64,000 nt of DNA from assembly GCF_010119225.1 (NCBI RefSeq), contig NZ_WNKF01000004.1:124001-188000 (forward strand), in the 5' to 3' direction. The notes under the pieces were generated by a model. The model was not told the DNA's origin. It searched no databases and saw only the letters and a list, made by a program, of their open reading frames with translations. The first letter of the stretch is position 1. Every line of letters begins with the position of its first letter. The stretch comes from Cyclobacterium roseum (GTDB lineage Bacteria > Bacteroidota > Bacteroidia > Cytophagales > Cyclobacteriaceae). A program made the position numbers and the translations under genes. Positions 19,752 through 28,728 of the stretch are shown in pieces.

Positions 19752-20153
19752 ATGAAATCAATAAAAATAGCAATTCCTTCTTTGATTGAAAATATTACGA
19801 TCATTGAAAGTTTCATTGATAATGCCCGCGAAAAGTTTCACATCAACGATGACATTTACGGCAATATCATGATTTCAGTAACGGAATGCGTCAGCAATGC
19901 CATTATGCATGGCAACAGGGAGGATAAGAAAAAATCGGTACGGCTGGAACTACGTTTTCTAGACGATCAAATAAAGTTCATTATCGAGGACGAAGGGGAT
20001 GGATACGATTACCAACATTTAAATGACCCCACTTCACCTGAAAACTTAGAAAAATCAGGTGGGAGAGGAGTATTTATTATGAAGCACCTTTGCGATGAAA
20101 TTCAGTTCGAGAACCAGGGAAGTAGAATCACCCTTACTTTTTACATGAATTGA
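19752..20153 (+). CDS. Anti-sigma-factor-type histidine-kinase-like ATPase
   Basis: A 133-residue single-domain GHKL ATPase of the RsbW/SpoIIAB type. The N box is TECVSNAIMHGNR (about residues 48-60), the G1 box is FIIEDEGDGYDY, and the G2-like turn is KSGGRGVFIMKHLCDEI. There is no dimerisation or phosphoacceptor His. Proteins like this phosphorylate an anti-anti-sigma factor or hold a sigma factor; no partner STAS or sigma gene is next to it, so the target is unknown. It is followed 1 bp later by ybeY. Confidence 0.85.
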   Translation: MKSIKIAIPSLIENITIIESFIDNAREKFHINDDIYGNIMISVTECVSNAIMHGNREDKKKSVRLELRFLDDQIKFIIEDEGDGYDYQHLNDPTSPENLEKSGGRGVFIMKHLCDEIQFENQGSRITLTFYMN

Positions 20154-20154
20154 C

Positions 20155-20607
20155 ATGGCCATCTATTTCTTTGAAGAAGAAACGCAAGCAAAGCTAAAGC
20201 AAAAAAGGATCGTCAAGAGGTGGATACAAGAAACTGCGATCAAGAAGGGGTTTCGTATTCAGTCTCTGAATTACATCTTCTGCACAGATCCTTACCTGTT
20301 AGCCATTAACATTAGTTACCTAAACCACGATACCTACACCGACATCATCACGTTTGATCAATCAGAAACCATAGGAGAAATTGAAGCTGATATTTTCATT
20401 AGCACTGAAAGGGTAAAGGAAAACGCCTCTCAACAGGATTCCGATTACCAGACCGAATTACTAAGGGTGATGATTCATGGCGTTTTGCATTTGTGCGGAC
20501 ACAAGGACAGTTCGCCTAAGGAAAAGAGCCAAATGCGTAAAGAAGAAACCGAAGCATTACAATCATTTCAAGGTTTAAGTGTTCCACGTGGAACACCAAA
20601 ACCATAA
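20155..20607 (+). CDS. ybeY: Endoribonuclease YbeY (rRNA maturation)
   Basis: A 150-residue zinc endoribonuclease needed for 16S rRNA 3'-end maturation and ribosome quality control. The core FIFCTDPYLLAINISYLNHDTYTDIITFD and EIEADIFISTERV is canonical. The metal motif reads HGVLHLCGHKD: the first two His are in place, while the third ligand of the usual HGxLHLxGYDH is replaced by the His-Lys-Asp arrangement that I associate with Bacteroidota versions. The last codons (SVPRGTP) are encoded by a perfect parS palindrome (20580-20595), so this end of the gene has a double role. Confidence 0.93.
   Translation: MAIYFFEEETQAKLKQKRIVKRWIQETAIKKGFRIQSLNYIFCTDPYLLAINISYLNHDTYTDIITFDQSETIGEIEADIFISTERVKENASQQDSDYQTELLRVMIHGVLHLCGHKDSSPKEKSQMRKEETEALQSFQGLSVPRGTPKP
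20580..20595. promoter_or_regulatory. parS centromere site 1 (ParB binding)
   Basis: TGTTCCACGTGGAACA is a perfect 16-bp palindrome matching the chromosomal parS consensus TGTTNCACGTGNAACA. It lies inside the last codons of ybeY. ParB is expected to load here for origin segregation. A second identical copy sits 27 bp further on. No parAB genes are in this window. Confidence 0.9.
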
Positions 20608-20622
20608 GAATTACCATTTACC

Positions 20623-20638
20623 TGTTCCACGTGGAACA
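20623..20638. promoter_or_regulatory. parS centromere site 2 (ParB binding)
   Basis: Second perfect copy of TGTTCCACGTGGAACA, located 15 bp before the mnmG start codon. The identity extends by a few bases on the right (CCAAAA) in both copies. ParB bound here could also influence mnmG expression (inference). It sits about 4.7 kb from the putative oriC. Confidence 0.9.
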
Positions 20639-20652
20639 CCAAAAGAAAAATT

Positions 20653-22521
20653 ATGTTTCCAACATACGACGTGATAGTAGTAGGAGCCGGTCATGCAGGA
20701 TGTGAGGCGGCACATGCTGCTGCCAAAATGGGTTCAACGGTACTGTTGTGTACCATGAATATGAATACCATTGCCCAGATGTCTTGTAATCCGGCCATGG
20801 GTGGAGTTGCAAAAGGACAAATTATCAGAGAAATCGACGCACTGGGCGGAATGTCTGGAGTCATTTCAGATAAATCGATGATTCAATTCCGAATGCTAAA
20901 TCGATCAAAAGGACCGGCCATGTGGTCACCCAGGTCTCAAAATGACCGAATGCGTTTCGCTGAAGAATGGCGGCTAACGTTGGAGGCAACACCCGGAGTA
21001 GATTTTTGGCAGGAAATGATTACGGGTTTGATCGTAAAAGATAATCGCATCCAAGGAGTCAAAACCAGTTTAGGTTTAGAGATCAAATCCCGATCCGTTG
21101 TCCTTACTAACGGAACTTTCTTAAATGGAATCATCCATATCGGGGAGAAACAAATAGGAGGGGGAAGAACCGGAGAACGGGCTGCTAAAGGTATAACCGA
21201 AGAGTTAACTGCTCTTGGTTTCGAGTCGGGTAGAATGAAAACCGGAACACCCCCAAGGGTCGATGGACGAAGTTTGAATTATGGACTAATGGAAGTTCAG
21301 GAGGGTGACGAGTTTCCTGAAAAATTCTCCTATTCTCCTGATACCGCCCCTCCATCCACCCAACGCAACTGCTGGATCACTTATACCAATAAAGACGTTC
21401 ACCAAGCGCTTGAAACCGGTTTTGACCGATCCCCCATGTTTAATGGGCGGATTCAAGGCCTGGGTCCCAGGTATTGCCCGAGCATAGAAGATAAGATTAA
21501 CCGCTTTGCTGAAAGGGACAGGCACCAGATTTTTGTTGAGCCAGAAGGGTGGAATACCGTAGAAATATATGTAAATGGTTTTTCTACCTCCTTACCAGAG
21601 GACATTCAGTACAAAGCCCTGCGAAAGATACAAGGATTCGAACAAGCAAAAATGTTCAGACCCGGGTATGCAATCGAGTATGATTTTTTCCCACCCACTC
21701 AATTGAAACAAACCCTCGAGACCAAATTAGTTGCCAACCTATTCTTTGCCGGTCAAATCAATGGTACTACTGGATATGAGGAAGCAGCGTCTCAAGGGTT
21801 GATTGCCGGTATGAATGCACACAATGCCGTCCATGAAAAAGAAGGTCTAGTGCTAAAACGATCCGAAGCATATATTGGGGTTTTGATCGATGACTTAATA
21901 AATAAAGGAACAGAAGAGCCTTACCGCATGTTTACCTCCCGGGCAGAATACCGGTTATTACTCCGACAGGATAATGCCGATTTGCGTCTGACAGCCTTAG
22001 GCTACGAACAAGGCCTGGCGACAGAGAAATCATTCAATTTAATGAAGGAAAAAGAAACGAAAACAAGGGAGTTAATCAACGAACTAGAGAAATTACGCTT
22101 TCCTCCAGATACCATTAACCCCCAATTAGAAGCCCTTCAAACGGCAACTATCAAAGAAAATACCACCGCTGCCAAACTCCTTAAACGACCTCACATAGGA
22201 ATAAAAGAATTGATAAAAATTAGCCCATCACCTATCAACGAAATGATAGGTAATTACCCTAAAACCACATTGGAGCAAGCTGAAATCCAAATCAAATACC
22301 AATCCTATATTGAAAAAGAACGATTAATGGTTGAAAAGATGAACCATTTAGAAAACCTCTCGATTCCTAATCATATGGATTATGCCGGTATTAAAGCATT
22401 ATCCGCAGAAGGGCGGCAAAAACTCAACCGTATAAAGCCAGCTACCCTGGGACAAGCATCCCGCATAAGTGGGGTTTCCCCTGCTGATATGTCCATTTTA
22501 ACCATCTATCTAGGAAGATAA
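20653..22521 (+). CDS. mnmG: tRNA uridine-5-carboxymethylaminomethyl modification enzyme MnmG (GidA)
   Basis: FAD-dependent enzyme that, with MnmE, installs the cmnm5 group on the wobble uridine of several tRNAs. The 622-residue protein starts with the dinucleotide-binding motif VVGAGHAGCEAAHAAA. Other family motifs are visible: CNPAMGGVAKGQIIREIDALGG, GTFLNGIIHIG, GRMKTGTPPRVDGRS, GPRYCPSIEDKI, FAGQINGTTGYEEAASQG and the MnmE/tRNA-binding C-terminal EYRLLLRQDNADLRLT. mnmG (gidA) lies beside the chromosome origin in many bacteria; here the DnaA-box cluster is about 2.8 kb downstream and two parS sites are immediately upstream. Confidence 0.97.
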   Translation: MFPTYDVIVVGAGHAGCEAAHAAAKMGSTVLLCTMNMNTIAQMSCNPAMGGVAKGQIIREIDALGGMSGVISDKSMIQFRMLNRSKGPAMWSPRSQNDRMRFAEEWRLTLEATPGVDFWQEMITGLIVKDNRIQGVKTSLGLEIKSRSVVLTNGTFLNGIIHIGEKQIGGGRTGERAAKGITEELTALGFESGRMKTGTPPRVDGRSLNYGLMEVQEGDEFPEKFSYSPDTAPPSTQRNCWITYTNKDVHQALETGFDRSPMFNGRIQGLGPRYCPSIEDKINRFAERDRHQIFVEPEGWNTVEIYVNGFSTSLPEDIQYKALRKIQGFEQAKMFRPGYAIEYDFFPPTQLKQTLETKLVANLFFAGQINGTTGYEEAASQGLIAGMNAHNAVHEKEGLVLKRSEAYIGVLIDDLINKGTEEPYRMFTSRAEYRLLLRQDNADLRLTALGYEQGLATEKSFNLMKEKETKTRELINELEKLRFPPDTINPQLEALQTATIKENTTAAKLLKRPHIGIKELIKISPSPINEMIGNYPKTTLEQAEIQIKYQSYIEKERLMVEKMNHLENLSIPNHMDYAGIKALSAEGRQKLNRIKPATLGQASRISGVSPADMSILTIYLGR

Positions 22522-22522
22522 T

Positions 22523-23410
22523 ATGTACGAACGATTAACCAAATGTCCCCTATGTAAAAGCGGGCTTTTTATTAATCAACTGGTCGTAGAAGACAAGGCT
22601 ATTAGTAAGGAATCCTTTATTATATGTGCCTGTAAAAATTGTGATTTATGGTTTACGAATCCACGTCCAAACGAAGAAAATATCGGATCCTATTATGAAT
22701 CGCCCAACTACCGCTCTCATCAAGACAAAACCAGCAGCATAACCGATTTCCTATACCAGATCGTCCGAAAATATACCCTTCGACAGAAACTAAAATGGAT
22801 CAATTCCCGCTATCCAAAAAAAGGTAAAATACTCGATTATGGTTGTGGTATGGGGCTATTTGTTAAAACATGCCAGGCCAATGGATGGGAGGCCTATGGA
22901 CTGGAACCTAATGCCAATGCCGCTCATATTGCCCAGTCTAAACATCAATTGACGTTAATACCAAACCTGGAAGCCCTTCATAAACATAAAAAGTTCGATA
23001 TTATTACCTTATTCCATGTATTGGAACACGTACATTTGTTAAACAAAACGATAAAGATCCTTCTAGGAAGATTAAAAAAACGCGGCTTACTATTCATTGC
23101 TGTCCCCAACAGGGAGGCGCCGGATGCCAAAAGTTTCGGAGAAAATTGGGCCGCCTGGGACATACCCCGTCACCTCTATCATTTCAATGTCAAATCCATG
23201 CAGTATTTGGCAGAGAAACATGATTGCCGGATTGTGGAAACCATTCCAATGAGATTTGACAGTTATTACGTTTCTCTACTGAGCCACCAATACAAAGGCT
23301 CTAAAAACAAGTTTATTAAAGCTTTTAAATCTGGATATTCCTCAAACAAAGAAGCTAGTAAAACTGCTAAAAATCATTCCAGCCTACTTTTTATCTTGAA
23401 GAAGAAATGA
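22523..23410 (+). CDS. Class I SAM-dependent methyltransferase with N-terminal Cys cluster
   Basis: A 295-residue cytoplasmic protein. An N-terminal treble-clef-like cysteine cluster (CPLCKSGLF ... CACKNCDLWFTNPRP) precedes a Rossmann methyltransferase domain with motif I LDYGCGMGLFVKTC and motif III/IV ITLFHVLEHVHLLNKTI. This layout is common in methyltransferases acting on sugars or glycan ends, but the substrate is not readable. It follows mnmG by 1 bp and overlaps the next gene by 4 bp. From here to oriC the coding strand becomes noticeably rich in C over G and in A. Confidence 0.88.
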   Translation: MYERLTKCPLCKSGLFINQLVVEDKAISKESFIICACKNCDLWFTNPRPNEENIGSYYESPNYRSHQDKTSSITDFLYQIVRKYTLRQKLKWINSRYPKKGKILDYGCGMGLFVKTCQANGWEAYGLEPNANAAHIAQSKHQLTLIPNLEALHKHKKFDIITLFHVLEHVHLLNKTIKILLGRLKKRGLLFIAVPNREAPDAKSFGENWAAWDIPRHLYHFNVKSMQYLAEKHDCRIVETIPMRFDSYYVSLLSHQYKGSKNKFIKAFKSGYSSNKEASKTAKNHSSLLFILKKK

Positions 23411-25158
23411 AATCATTATCCCTAGCTCTATTACTATTAGTAGCCGTCCTATTCCTCAATTCATGCGCCAAGCAAAGTTCTCCTATGGGAGGGCCACAAG
23501 ACGAAGATCCACCCATATTACTAAGTTCTTCACCAGAAAACGAAAGCATCAACGTAAAACCGGAAGTCATATCACTGGAATTTAATGAATATGTCCAACT
23601 GGAAAACCCCAATCAAACCATCATTATCACCCCTAAGTTAGAAACCAGCGAAATCGAATACTTGGCCATTAAGAATCGCATTACCATTACTCTAAACCAG
23701 GAACTCGAAGACAGCACCACCTACCTTTTCAATTTCCAAAATAGCATTCAAGACATCACCGAAAACAACCCAGCGGAACGACTTAGATTAGTCTTTTCAA
23801 CGGGAACTACCATCGATAGCTTAAGTGTATCCGGAACAGTAGATTTTATCCACCCCTACGACAAACCTGATCTGGAAGATGTCATTATCGGATTATACCA
23901 GGATTCGGATACCACCGACCTCTTCACTTCAGCTCCCTATTACATCACACAAGCTGATTCCGCTGGAAGCTTTGAAATTACAAACATTAAGGAAGGAACA
24001 TTTCGTGCATACGCCTGGTACGACGAAAACAATTCCCTAAAGGCAGAATTCAGAAATGAAGCATATGGGTATTTATCAGAACCTTTGGAAATCACAAAAA
24101 ACCTATCAAACCTGCACATTAACCTGGCAAGAGCAGATCTATCGCCATTAAAAATAAGTCGTTCCGTTAGCACCGGATCAAACTTCGATATAGTGCTAAG
24201 CAAAGCTCCTGCTGACTTCGAAATCAAACACCCAGCTAAAAACAAAGATCTATTTTATCGATTGGACAATAATACCATTCGCCTATATCACCGAAACCTA
24301 ACTAACGATAGTACCGAAATCGAGTTACAAATCCGCGATTCCGTTGGCCTCCAACTAGACACCTTACTAATGGCTGTTTTTCTAGAAAGCGAACGATCCA
24401 AACAAGACCTGGAAATAACGACTAATTCCAATCTAAATTTCATAGACGAAATCAACGCTGAGTTGATCTTTAACAAACCACTCTACGAAATCAATTATGA
24501 CTCTCTATACTTTTCCTATGATTCAGCATCCATCATACCCATTACTCCGGACATGGTATCTTTCCCGGATAGCAGCCACCTAAGAACCAAAATAAAAATA
24601 ATAACTCAGATACCTGATTCTATAGCGCAAAGTAAATTCACCCTATACGCTTCAGATTCTACTTTCCAGGATACAGAGGACATCTGGAACGAAGAAGAAA
24701 TCAACACTACCTTTACACGCCTAAAAACCGATAATCTGGCCGACGGTATCTATGGAAATATCAATACTTCCAAAACACCCATACTAGTACAGTTACTGTC
24801 AAGCCAAAATGAAGTCATAAGGGAACAGTACCTTACCGACACCACCTATTTTGAATTTACCAAATTAGAAGCCGCTACCTATAGAATACAAGCCATTATA
24901 GATACTAATGGTAATCGACGATGGGACCCAGGGAACTACAACAAAAATATTCAACCAGAACCAATTTTCTACTACATGGATGAAGACAGCGGAAATGACA
25001 AACTAATTTTAAGAGGAGGATGGACCCTGGAAGATCAAAACATTCAACCCAGAAGAACTTCAGGTTTTGAAACCAATAACAACACAGTTAATGAATATGA
25101 CCTGATTCAAATACCCCTAGAAATGATCAAAATTTCTGAAAATGACTTAACTTATTGA
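23407..25158 (+). CDS. Ig-like (SbsA/Big_5-type) domain lipoprotein
   Basis: A 583-residue predicted lipoprotein (signal MKSLSLALLLLVAVLFLNSC, lipobox LNSC). Just after the lipid site comes AKQSSPMGGPQDEDPPILLSSSP, typical of a conserved Bacteroidota family with an N-terminal Ig-like domain (INVKPEVISLEFNEYVQLENPNQTIIITP). Further beta-sandwich segments follow, ending in a DUF4397-like region (TYFEFTKLEAATYRIQAIID, NGNRRWDPGNY). It is probably anchored in the outer or cytoplasmic membrane facing the periplasm; function unknown. It ends about 100 bp before the first DnaA-type boxes and has the strongest C-over-G bias in the window, as expected for the lagging strand next to an origin. Confidence 0.85.
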   Translation: MKSLSLALLLLVAVLFLNSCAKQSSPMGGPQDEDPPILLSSSPENESINVKPEVISLEFNEYVQLENPNQTIIITPKLETSEIEYLAIKNRITITLNQELEDSTTYLFNFQNSIQDITENNPAERLRLVFSTGTTIDSLSVSGTVDFIHPYDKPDLEDVIIGLYQDSDTTDLFTSAPYYITQADSAGSFEITNIKEGTFRAYAWYDENNSLKAEFRNEAYGYLSEPLEITKNLSNLHINLARADLSPLKISRSVSTGSNFDIVLSKAPADFEIKHPAKNKDLFYRLDNNTIRLYHRNLTNDSTEIELQIRDSVGLQLDTLLMAVFLESERSKQDLEITTNSNLNFIDEINAELIFNKPLYEINYDSLYFSYDSASIIPITPDMVSFPDSSHLRTKIKIITQIPDSIAQSKFTLYASDSTFQDTEDIWNEEEINTTFTRLKTDNLADGIYGNINTSKTPILVQLLSSQNEVIREQYLTDTTYFEFTKLEAATYRIQAIIDTNGNRRWDPGNYNKNIQPEPIFYYMDEDSGNDKLILRGGWTLEDQNIQPRRTSGFETNNNTVNEYDLIQIPLEMIKISENDLTY

Positions 25159-25260
25159 CAAACAAATAGTTACAAAAAGAACACTAGTCAAATAAAAATG
25201 TGTATAACCTTGTTTGAAACGGGTACAAATGTACTAAAAGGCAATTCCATCAACAACCGA

Positions 25261-25640
25261 AAGCCTGTTTCGCTCATAAGCACTAAACCCCATTCACAGC
25301 CTGGGGATAAATCACTATTTATTCACAGGTTCCCACTTCATTGCCAACAGCTAACTTATACAGCTATCAATTTAAACAGTTATCCACCATCTATTTAGTA
25401 TTTTCAATATCCCATTCAATTTCAACGGTTTACGAGAAAAAATCTTGTGAATTGCTTGTGGACTAACCCTTTTTTACACACTTACTCGGTTACTAACTTT
25501 TATACGGATCACTTACCCACATATCCACTCTATAATAATAAAGACTATTTTTTTATAAATTAATTTTTCTTAAAATTATAACGGTGTGGATAGCCAATTT
25601 CGAACACCAATGATTTGTTCTTATCCGTTTCTGACAAATG
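25261..25640. other. Putative chromosomal replication origin (oriC)
   Basis: The gap 25159-25715 holds no credible gene. It contains a cluster of DnaA boxes: two perfect fits to TTWTNCACA (TTATTCACA at 25319-25327; TTTTACACA at 25472-25480) and four with one mismatch (25302-25310 reverse, 25380-25388, 25513-25521, 25585-25593 reverse), plus weaker ones. Immediately right of the cluster, 25531-25581 is a 51-bp stretch with only 3 G/C, a good unwinding element. Two parS sites lie about 4.7 kb away, mnmG is close, and the + strand changes from C-rich before to G-rich after the gap. All of this supports oriC. dnaA is not in the window. Confidence 0.8.
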
Positions 25641-25666
25641 TGAAGCATTCCGAAAAAACGCAATTT

Positions 25667-25682
25667 ATTATGCATGCATAAT
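25667..25682. promoter_or_regulatory. Palindromic operator, probably for MarR
   Basis: ATTATGCATGCATAAT is a perfect 16-bp palindrome 33 bp upstream of the marR start codon. Its size and TGCATGCA core resemble operators of MarR-family repressors. It is placed to give autoregulation of marR and, by read-through, of the fad genes. The same palindrome is not seen in front of fadA or fadE. Confidence 0.65.
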
Positions 25683-25715
25683 TATTTTTTGTAAATTGAA
25701 GGGAGTAAGAAGTAA

Positions 25716-26147
25716 ATGAGGAAAGAAGAGACGATAGATTATCATATCAAGTCCTGTTGGCATTCGATTTCGAGGATTTATAATCAAAAAGCACAAATCG
25801 AAGGGATAACCGGATCTATGGGCTTTGTATTGATTAACATAAACTCTTCAGAAGGTACTGCTGCTACCAAGATTGCGCCGATGATGGGCTTGGAATCGCG
25901 TAGTTTGACCAGGATACTAAAAGCAATGGAGCAAAAGCAGTTGATCGAAAAGCATCCAGACACCAAGGATGGCCGCTCGGTAAGAATCTTTTTGACACCA
26001 GCCGGAAGGGAAAAGAAAATGGTAGCGGTAAAAACCATTAAGGAATTCAACGAAAAGATTCGAGATGCGTTAACAGACGAGGAGATCAATAGTTTCTTTA
26101 GACTGTTTGAAAAAATACACTCCGTCATAGAGAAAATCGAAAAATAA
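25716..26147 (+). CDS. MarR family transcriptional regulator
   Basis: A 143-residue winged-helix protein. The recognition region GTAATKIAPMMGLESRSLTRILKAMEQKQLIEKHPDTKDGRSVRIF is the typical MarR helix-turn-helix plus wing (DxRS/DGRS motif), flanked by dimerisation helices at both ends. MarR proteins usually repress their own operon and release DNA on binding a small ligand. The gene is 42 bp upstream of fadN and co-directional with the whole fad group, with a palindrome in its leader. I therefore infer that it controls fatty-acid beta-oxidation, possibly sensing an acyl-CoA. Confidence 0.9.
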   Translation: MRKEETIDYHIKSCWHSISRIYNQKAQIEGITGSMGFVLININSSEGTAATKIAPMMGLESRSLTRILKAMEQKQLIEKHPDTKDGRSVRIFLTPAGREKKMVAVKTIKEFNEKIRDALTDEEINSFFRLFEKIHSVIEKIEK

Positions 26148-26189
26148 TTTAACCGGAACAAAGGTAGCCAGCTGAAATCAACACTTTCC

Positions 26190-28595
26190 ATGAAACGAAC
26201 GATAAAGAAAATAGCCGTTTTAGGATCCGGAATAATGGGGTCTAGAATAGCCTGTCATTTTGCCAATATAGGTGTAGAGGTATTACTTCTAGATATTATA
26301 CCTAAAAGTCTAACTGAAAAGGAAGCGCAAAAAGGCCTCACACTGGAAGATGAGGTAGTAAGGAATCGTATCGTCAATGAGGCCTTGGACAGCGCACTTA
26401 AATCCAAGCCATCGCCCATTTATTCGACCAATTTTGCAAAGCGCATTGCTACAGGAAATTTTGAGGATGATCTTCCAAAGATTGCGTCATGTGATTGGAT
26501 CATTGAAGTAATTATTGAGAACCTGGAAATTAAACAGGGGCTTTTTGAAAAGGTAGAACAGTTCAGAAAGAAAGGCACACTCATTACTTCTAATACATCT
26601 GGTATTCCAATACACCTGATGGCGGATTCCCGATCGACTGATTTTCAGGAATGCTTTGCCGGAACTCATTTTTTCAATCCTCCCCGGTATTTACGTTTAC
26701 TGGAGATAATTCCCGGGCCAAATACCCTGCCCGAACATGTGGATTTTTTGATGGAATATGGAGACCGGTTTTTAGGAAAAGAAACGGTCCTCTGTAAAGA
26801 CACACCTGCATTCATTGCTAATCGAATAGGGGTTTATGCGATCATGGCGGCCATTCATACAATAGAGAAAATGGGACTGGGCGTATCCGAAGTAGATAAA
26901 ATGACCGGAACGGTTATCGGCCGCGCCAAATCGGCCACTTTCAGAACCCTCGATGTGGTAGGATTAGATACCACGGTTCACGTAGCTAATAACCTGTACA
27001 AGGTATTGGAGCATGATGAATCCAGGGATACTTTCAAACTTCCAAAAAGCGTACAGGTATTAAGTGATAATGAATGGTATGGTGATAAAAGTGGAAAGGG
27101 TTTTTTCCACATGATCCGGCATGAAAATGGAAAGAAGGAATTAAAGGAAATCGATTTTGAGACATACGAATACAAACCGGCTGAGAAGCCAAAGATCAAA
27201 GCCCTTGAAAAGGCAAAAGGCATCGATAATCTAAAGGAACGGATTCGTTTTCTGGTAAATTTTGAAGATGCTGCCGGAGAATTTTACAGGGCCACGTTTT
27301 ACGATCTTTTCCGCTATTGTTCTTTCCGAATCCCTGAAATATCCGACGAGCTGTATCGGATTGATCAGGCGGTAAGTGCTGGCTTTGGTTGGGAGTACGG
27401 ACCCTTTGAAAATTGGGACATCCTGGGAGTGAAGGAAACAGTTGCCAATATGGAAAAGGCAGGCGAGAAACCGGCACCCTGGGTTTATGAAATGCTGGAA
27501 GCCGGAATTGCTTCTTTTTACACTGTAAAAAACGGAAAGCGGCATTATTACGATATTTCGGATAAAGCCTATAAAGAAGTACCCGGTCTGGAACCGTTCA
27601 TTTTACTTGATACCTTAAAAGCTGCTGACCGTAAGGTTTGGTCAAATGAAGGAGCCAGTATTTACGACATTGGAAATGATGTTTTAGGACTGGAGTTTCA
27701 TACAAAAATGAATTCGTTAGGCCAAGAGGTAGTAGAAGGAATCAATACCGCTATTTCTATGGCTGAAAAATCCTATAAAGGTTTGGTGATCGGAAATGAA
27801 GGGGCGAATTTTTCGGCTGGAGCCAACCTGGCTATGTTATACATGTTTGCCGGGGATAGGGATTTTGATGAGATCGATGTGATGATTGCGCAATTTCAAA
27901 ATACCATGATGCGGGCGAGGTACTCCTCCGTTCCGGTGGTGGTGGCTCCTCATAATATGGCATTGGGAGGAGGTTGTGAACTTTCCTTACATGCGGATAA
28001 GGTGCAGGCTCATGCTGAGTTGTACATGGGTCTGGTAGAAGTCGGAGTCGGACTGATTCCTGCTGGCGGCGGTACCAAGGAAATGGTTTTGAGATTTTCG
28101 AAAAACCTGGTGTCAGGAGATGTGGAATTAAACCGGCTTCAGGAATCATTTATGAATATTGCCATGGCGAAGGTTTCTACCTCAGCGGAGGAGGGCAAAG
28201 AATTGGGATACCTGGAGCCAAAGGATGCTGTTTCCCTAAACCGTAAACGGCAATTGGCCGAAGCAAAGCAGCAAGTTTTGATGCTGTTTGATAGCGGTTA
28301 TTCACAGCCCATAGAAAGAAAGGATATCCGCGTTCTTGGGAAGACCTCCCTAGCTCTTTTCGAAGCAGGAATCACCGGAATGCAGTATGGTAGCTACATT
28401 TCGGATCACGATGCAAAAATTGCACGAAAATTAGCCTGGGTAATGAGTGGGGGAGATCTATCGGCACCAACTGAGGTCAGTGAACGATTTTTGCTGGAAT
28501 TGGAAAGAGAGGCTTTTCTAAGTCTGACAGGCGAACAGAAAACCCTGGAAAGGATTCATAGCATATTATTTAAAGGCAAACCGTTAAGAAATTAA
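26190..28595 (+). CDS. fadN: 3-hydroxyacyl-CoA dehydrogenase / enoyl-CoA hydratase (FadN type)
   Basis: An 801-residue bifunctional beta-oxidation enzyme. The N-terminal NAD-binding part has VLGSGIMGSRIACHFANIG, SNTSGIPI, GTHFFNPPRYLRLLEIIPG and the C-terminal HAD helices (DTPAFIANRIG). The last about 330 residues form a crotonase domain: NFSAGANLAML supplies an oxyanion-hole loop and MGLVEVGVGLIPAGGGTKEMV the catalytic region. Order is dehydrogenase first, hydratase second, the reverse of E. coli FadB and the same as Bacillus FadN. It is followed by fadA and fadE in the same order as in Bacillus. It converts enoyl-CoA to 3-ketoacyl-CoA. Confidence 0.95.
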   Translation: MKRTIKKIAVLGSGIMGSRIACHFANIGVEVLLLDIIPKSLTEKEAQKGLTLEDEVVRNRIVNEALDSALKSKPSPIYSTNFAKRIATGNFEDDLPKIASCDWIIEVIIENLEIKQGLFEKVEQFRKKGTLITSNTSGIPIHLMADSRSTDFQECFAGTHFFNPPRYLRLLEIIPGPNTLPEHVDFLMEYGDRFLGKETVLCKDTPAFIANRIGVYAIMAAIHTIEKMGLGVSEVDKMTGTVIGRAKSATFRTLDVVGLDTTVHVANNLYKVLEHDESRDTFKLPKSVQVLSDNEWYGDKSGKGFFHMIRHENGKKELKEIDFETYEYKPAEKPKIKALEKAKGIDNLKERIRFLVNFEDAAGEFYRATFYDLFRYCSFRIPEISDELYRIDQAVSAGFGWEYGPFENWDILGVKETVANMEKAGEKPAPWVYEMLEAGIASFYTVKNGKRHYYDISDKAYKEVPGLEPFILLDTLKAADRKVWSNEGASIYDIGNDVLGLEFHTKMNSLGQEVVEGINTAISMAEKSYKGLVIGNEGANFSAGANLAMLYMFAGDRDFDEIDVMIAQFQNTMMRARYSSVPVVVAPHNMALGGGCELSLHADKVQAHAELYMGLVEVGVGLIPAGGGTKEMVLRFSKNLVSGDVELNRLQESFMNIAMAKVSTSAEEGKELGYLEPKDAVSLNRKRQLAEAKQQVLMLFDSGYSQPIERKDIRVLGKTSLALFEAGITGMQYGSYISDHDAKIARKLAWVMSGGDLSAPTEVSERFLLELEREAFLSLTGEQKTLERIHSILFKGKPLRN

Positions 28596-28728
28596 TCCGA
28601 ATAATTAATTAGCTGTTGAGATGATTAATGTGGCAATCAACCCAATCGAAGGATCTGCCGAAAATTAGTTTATTCAGCAGCATACTTGAGTGTAAAGAGG
28701 TATACGCAAATTCGTAAAGGAAATAATA

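Noticed and set aside
25198-25398. 66-codon frame inside the origin region
   Set aside because: It overlaps DnaA boxes, has no recognisable motif and no ribosome-binding context; origin sequence explains the region better.
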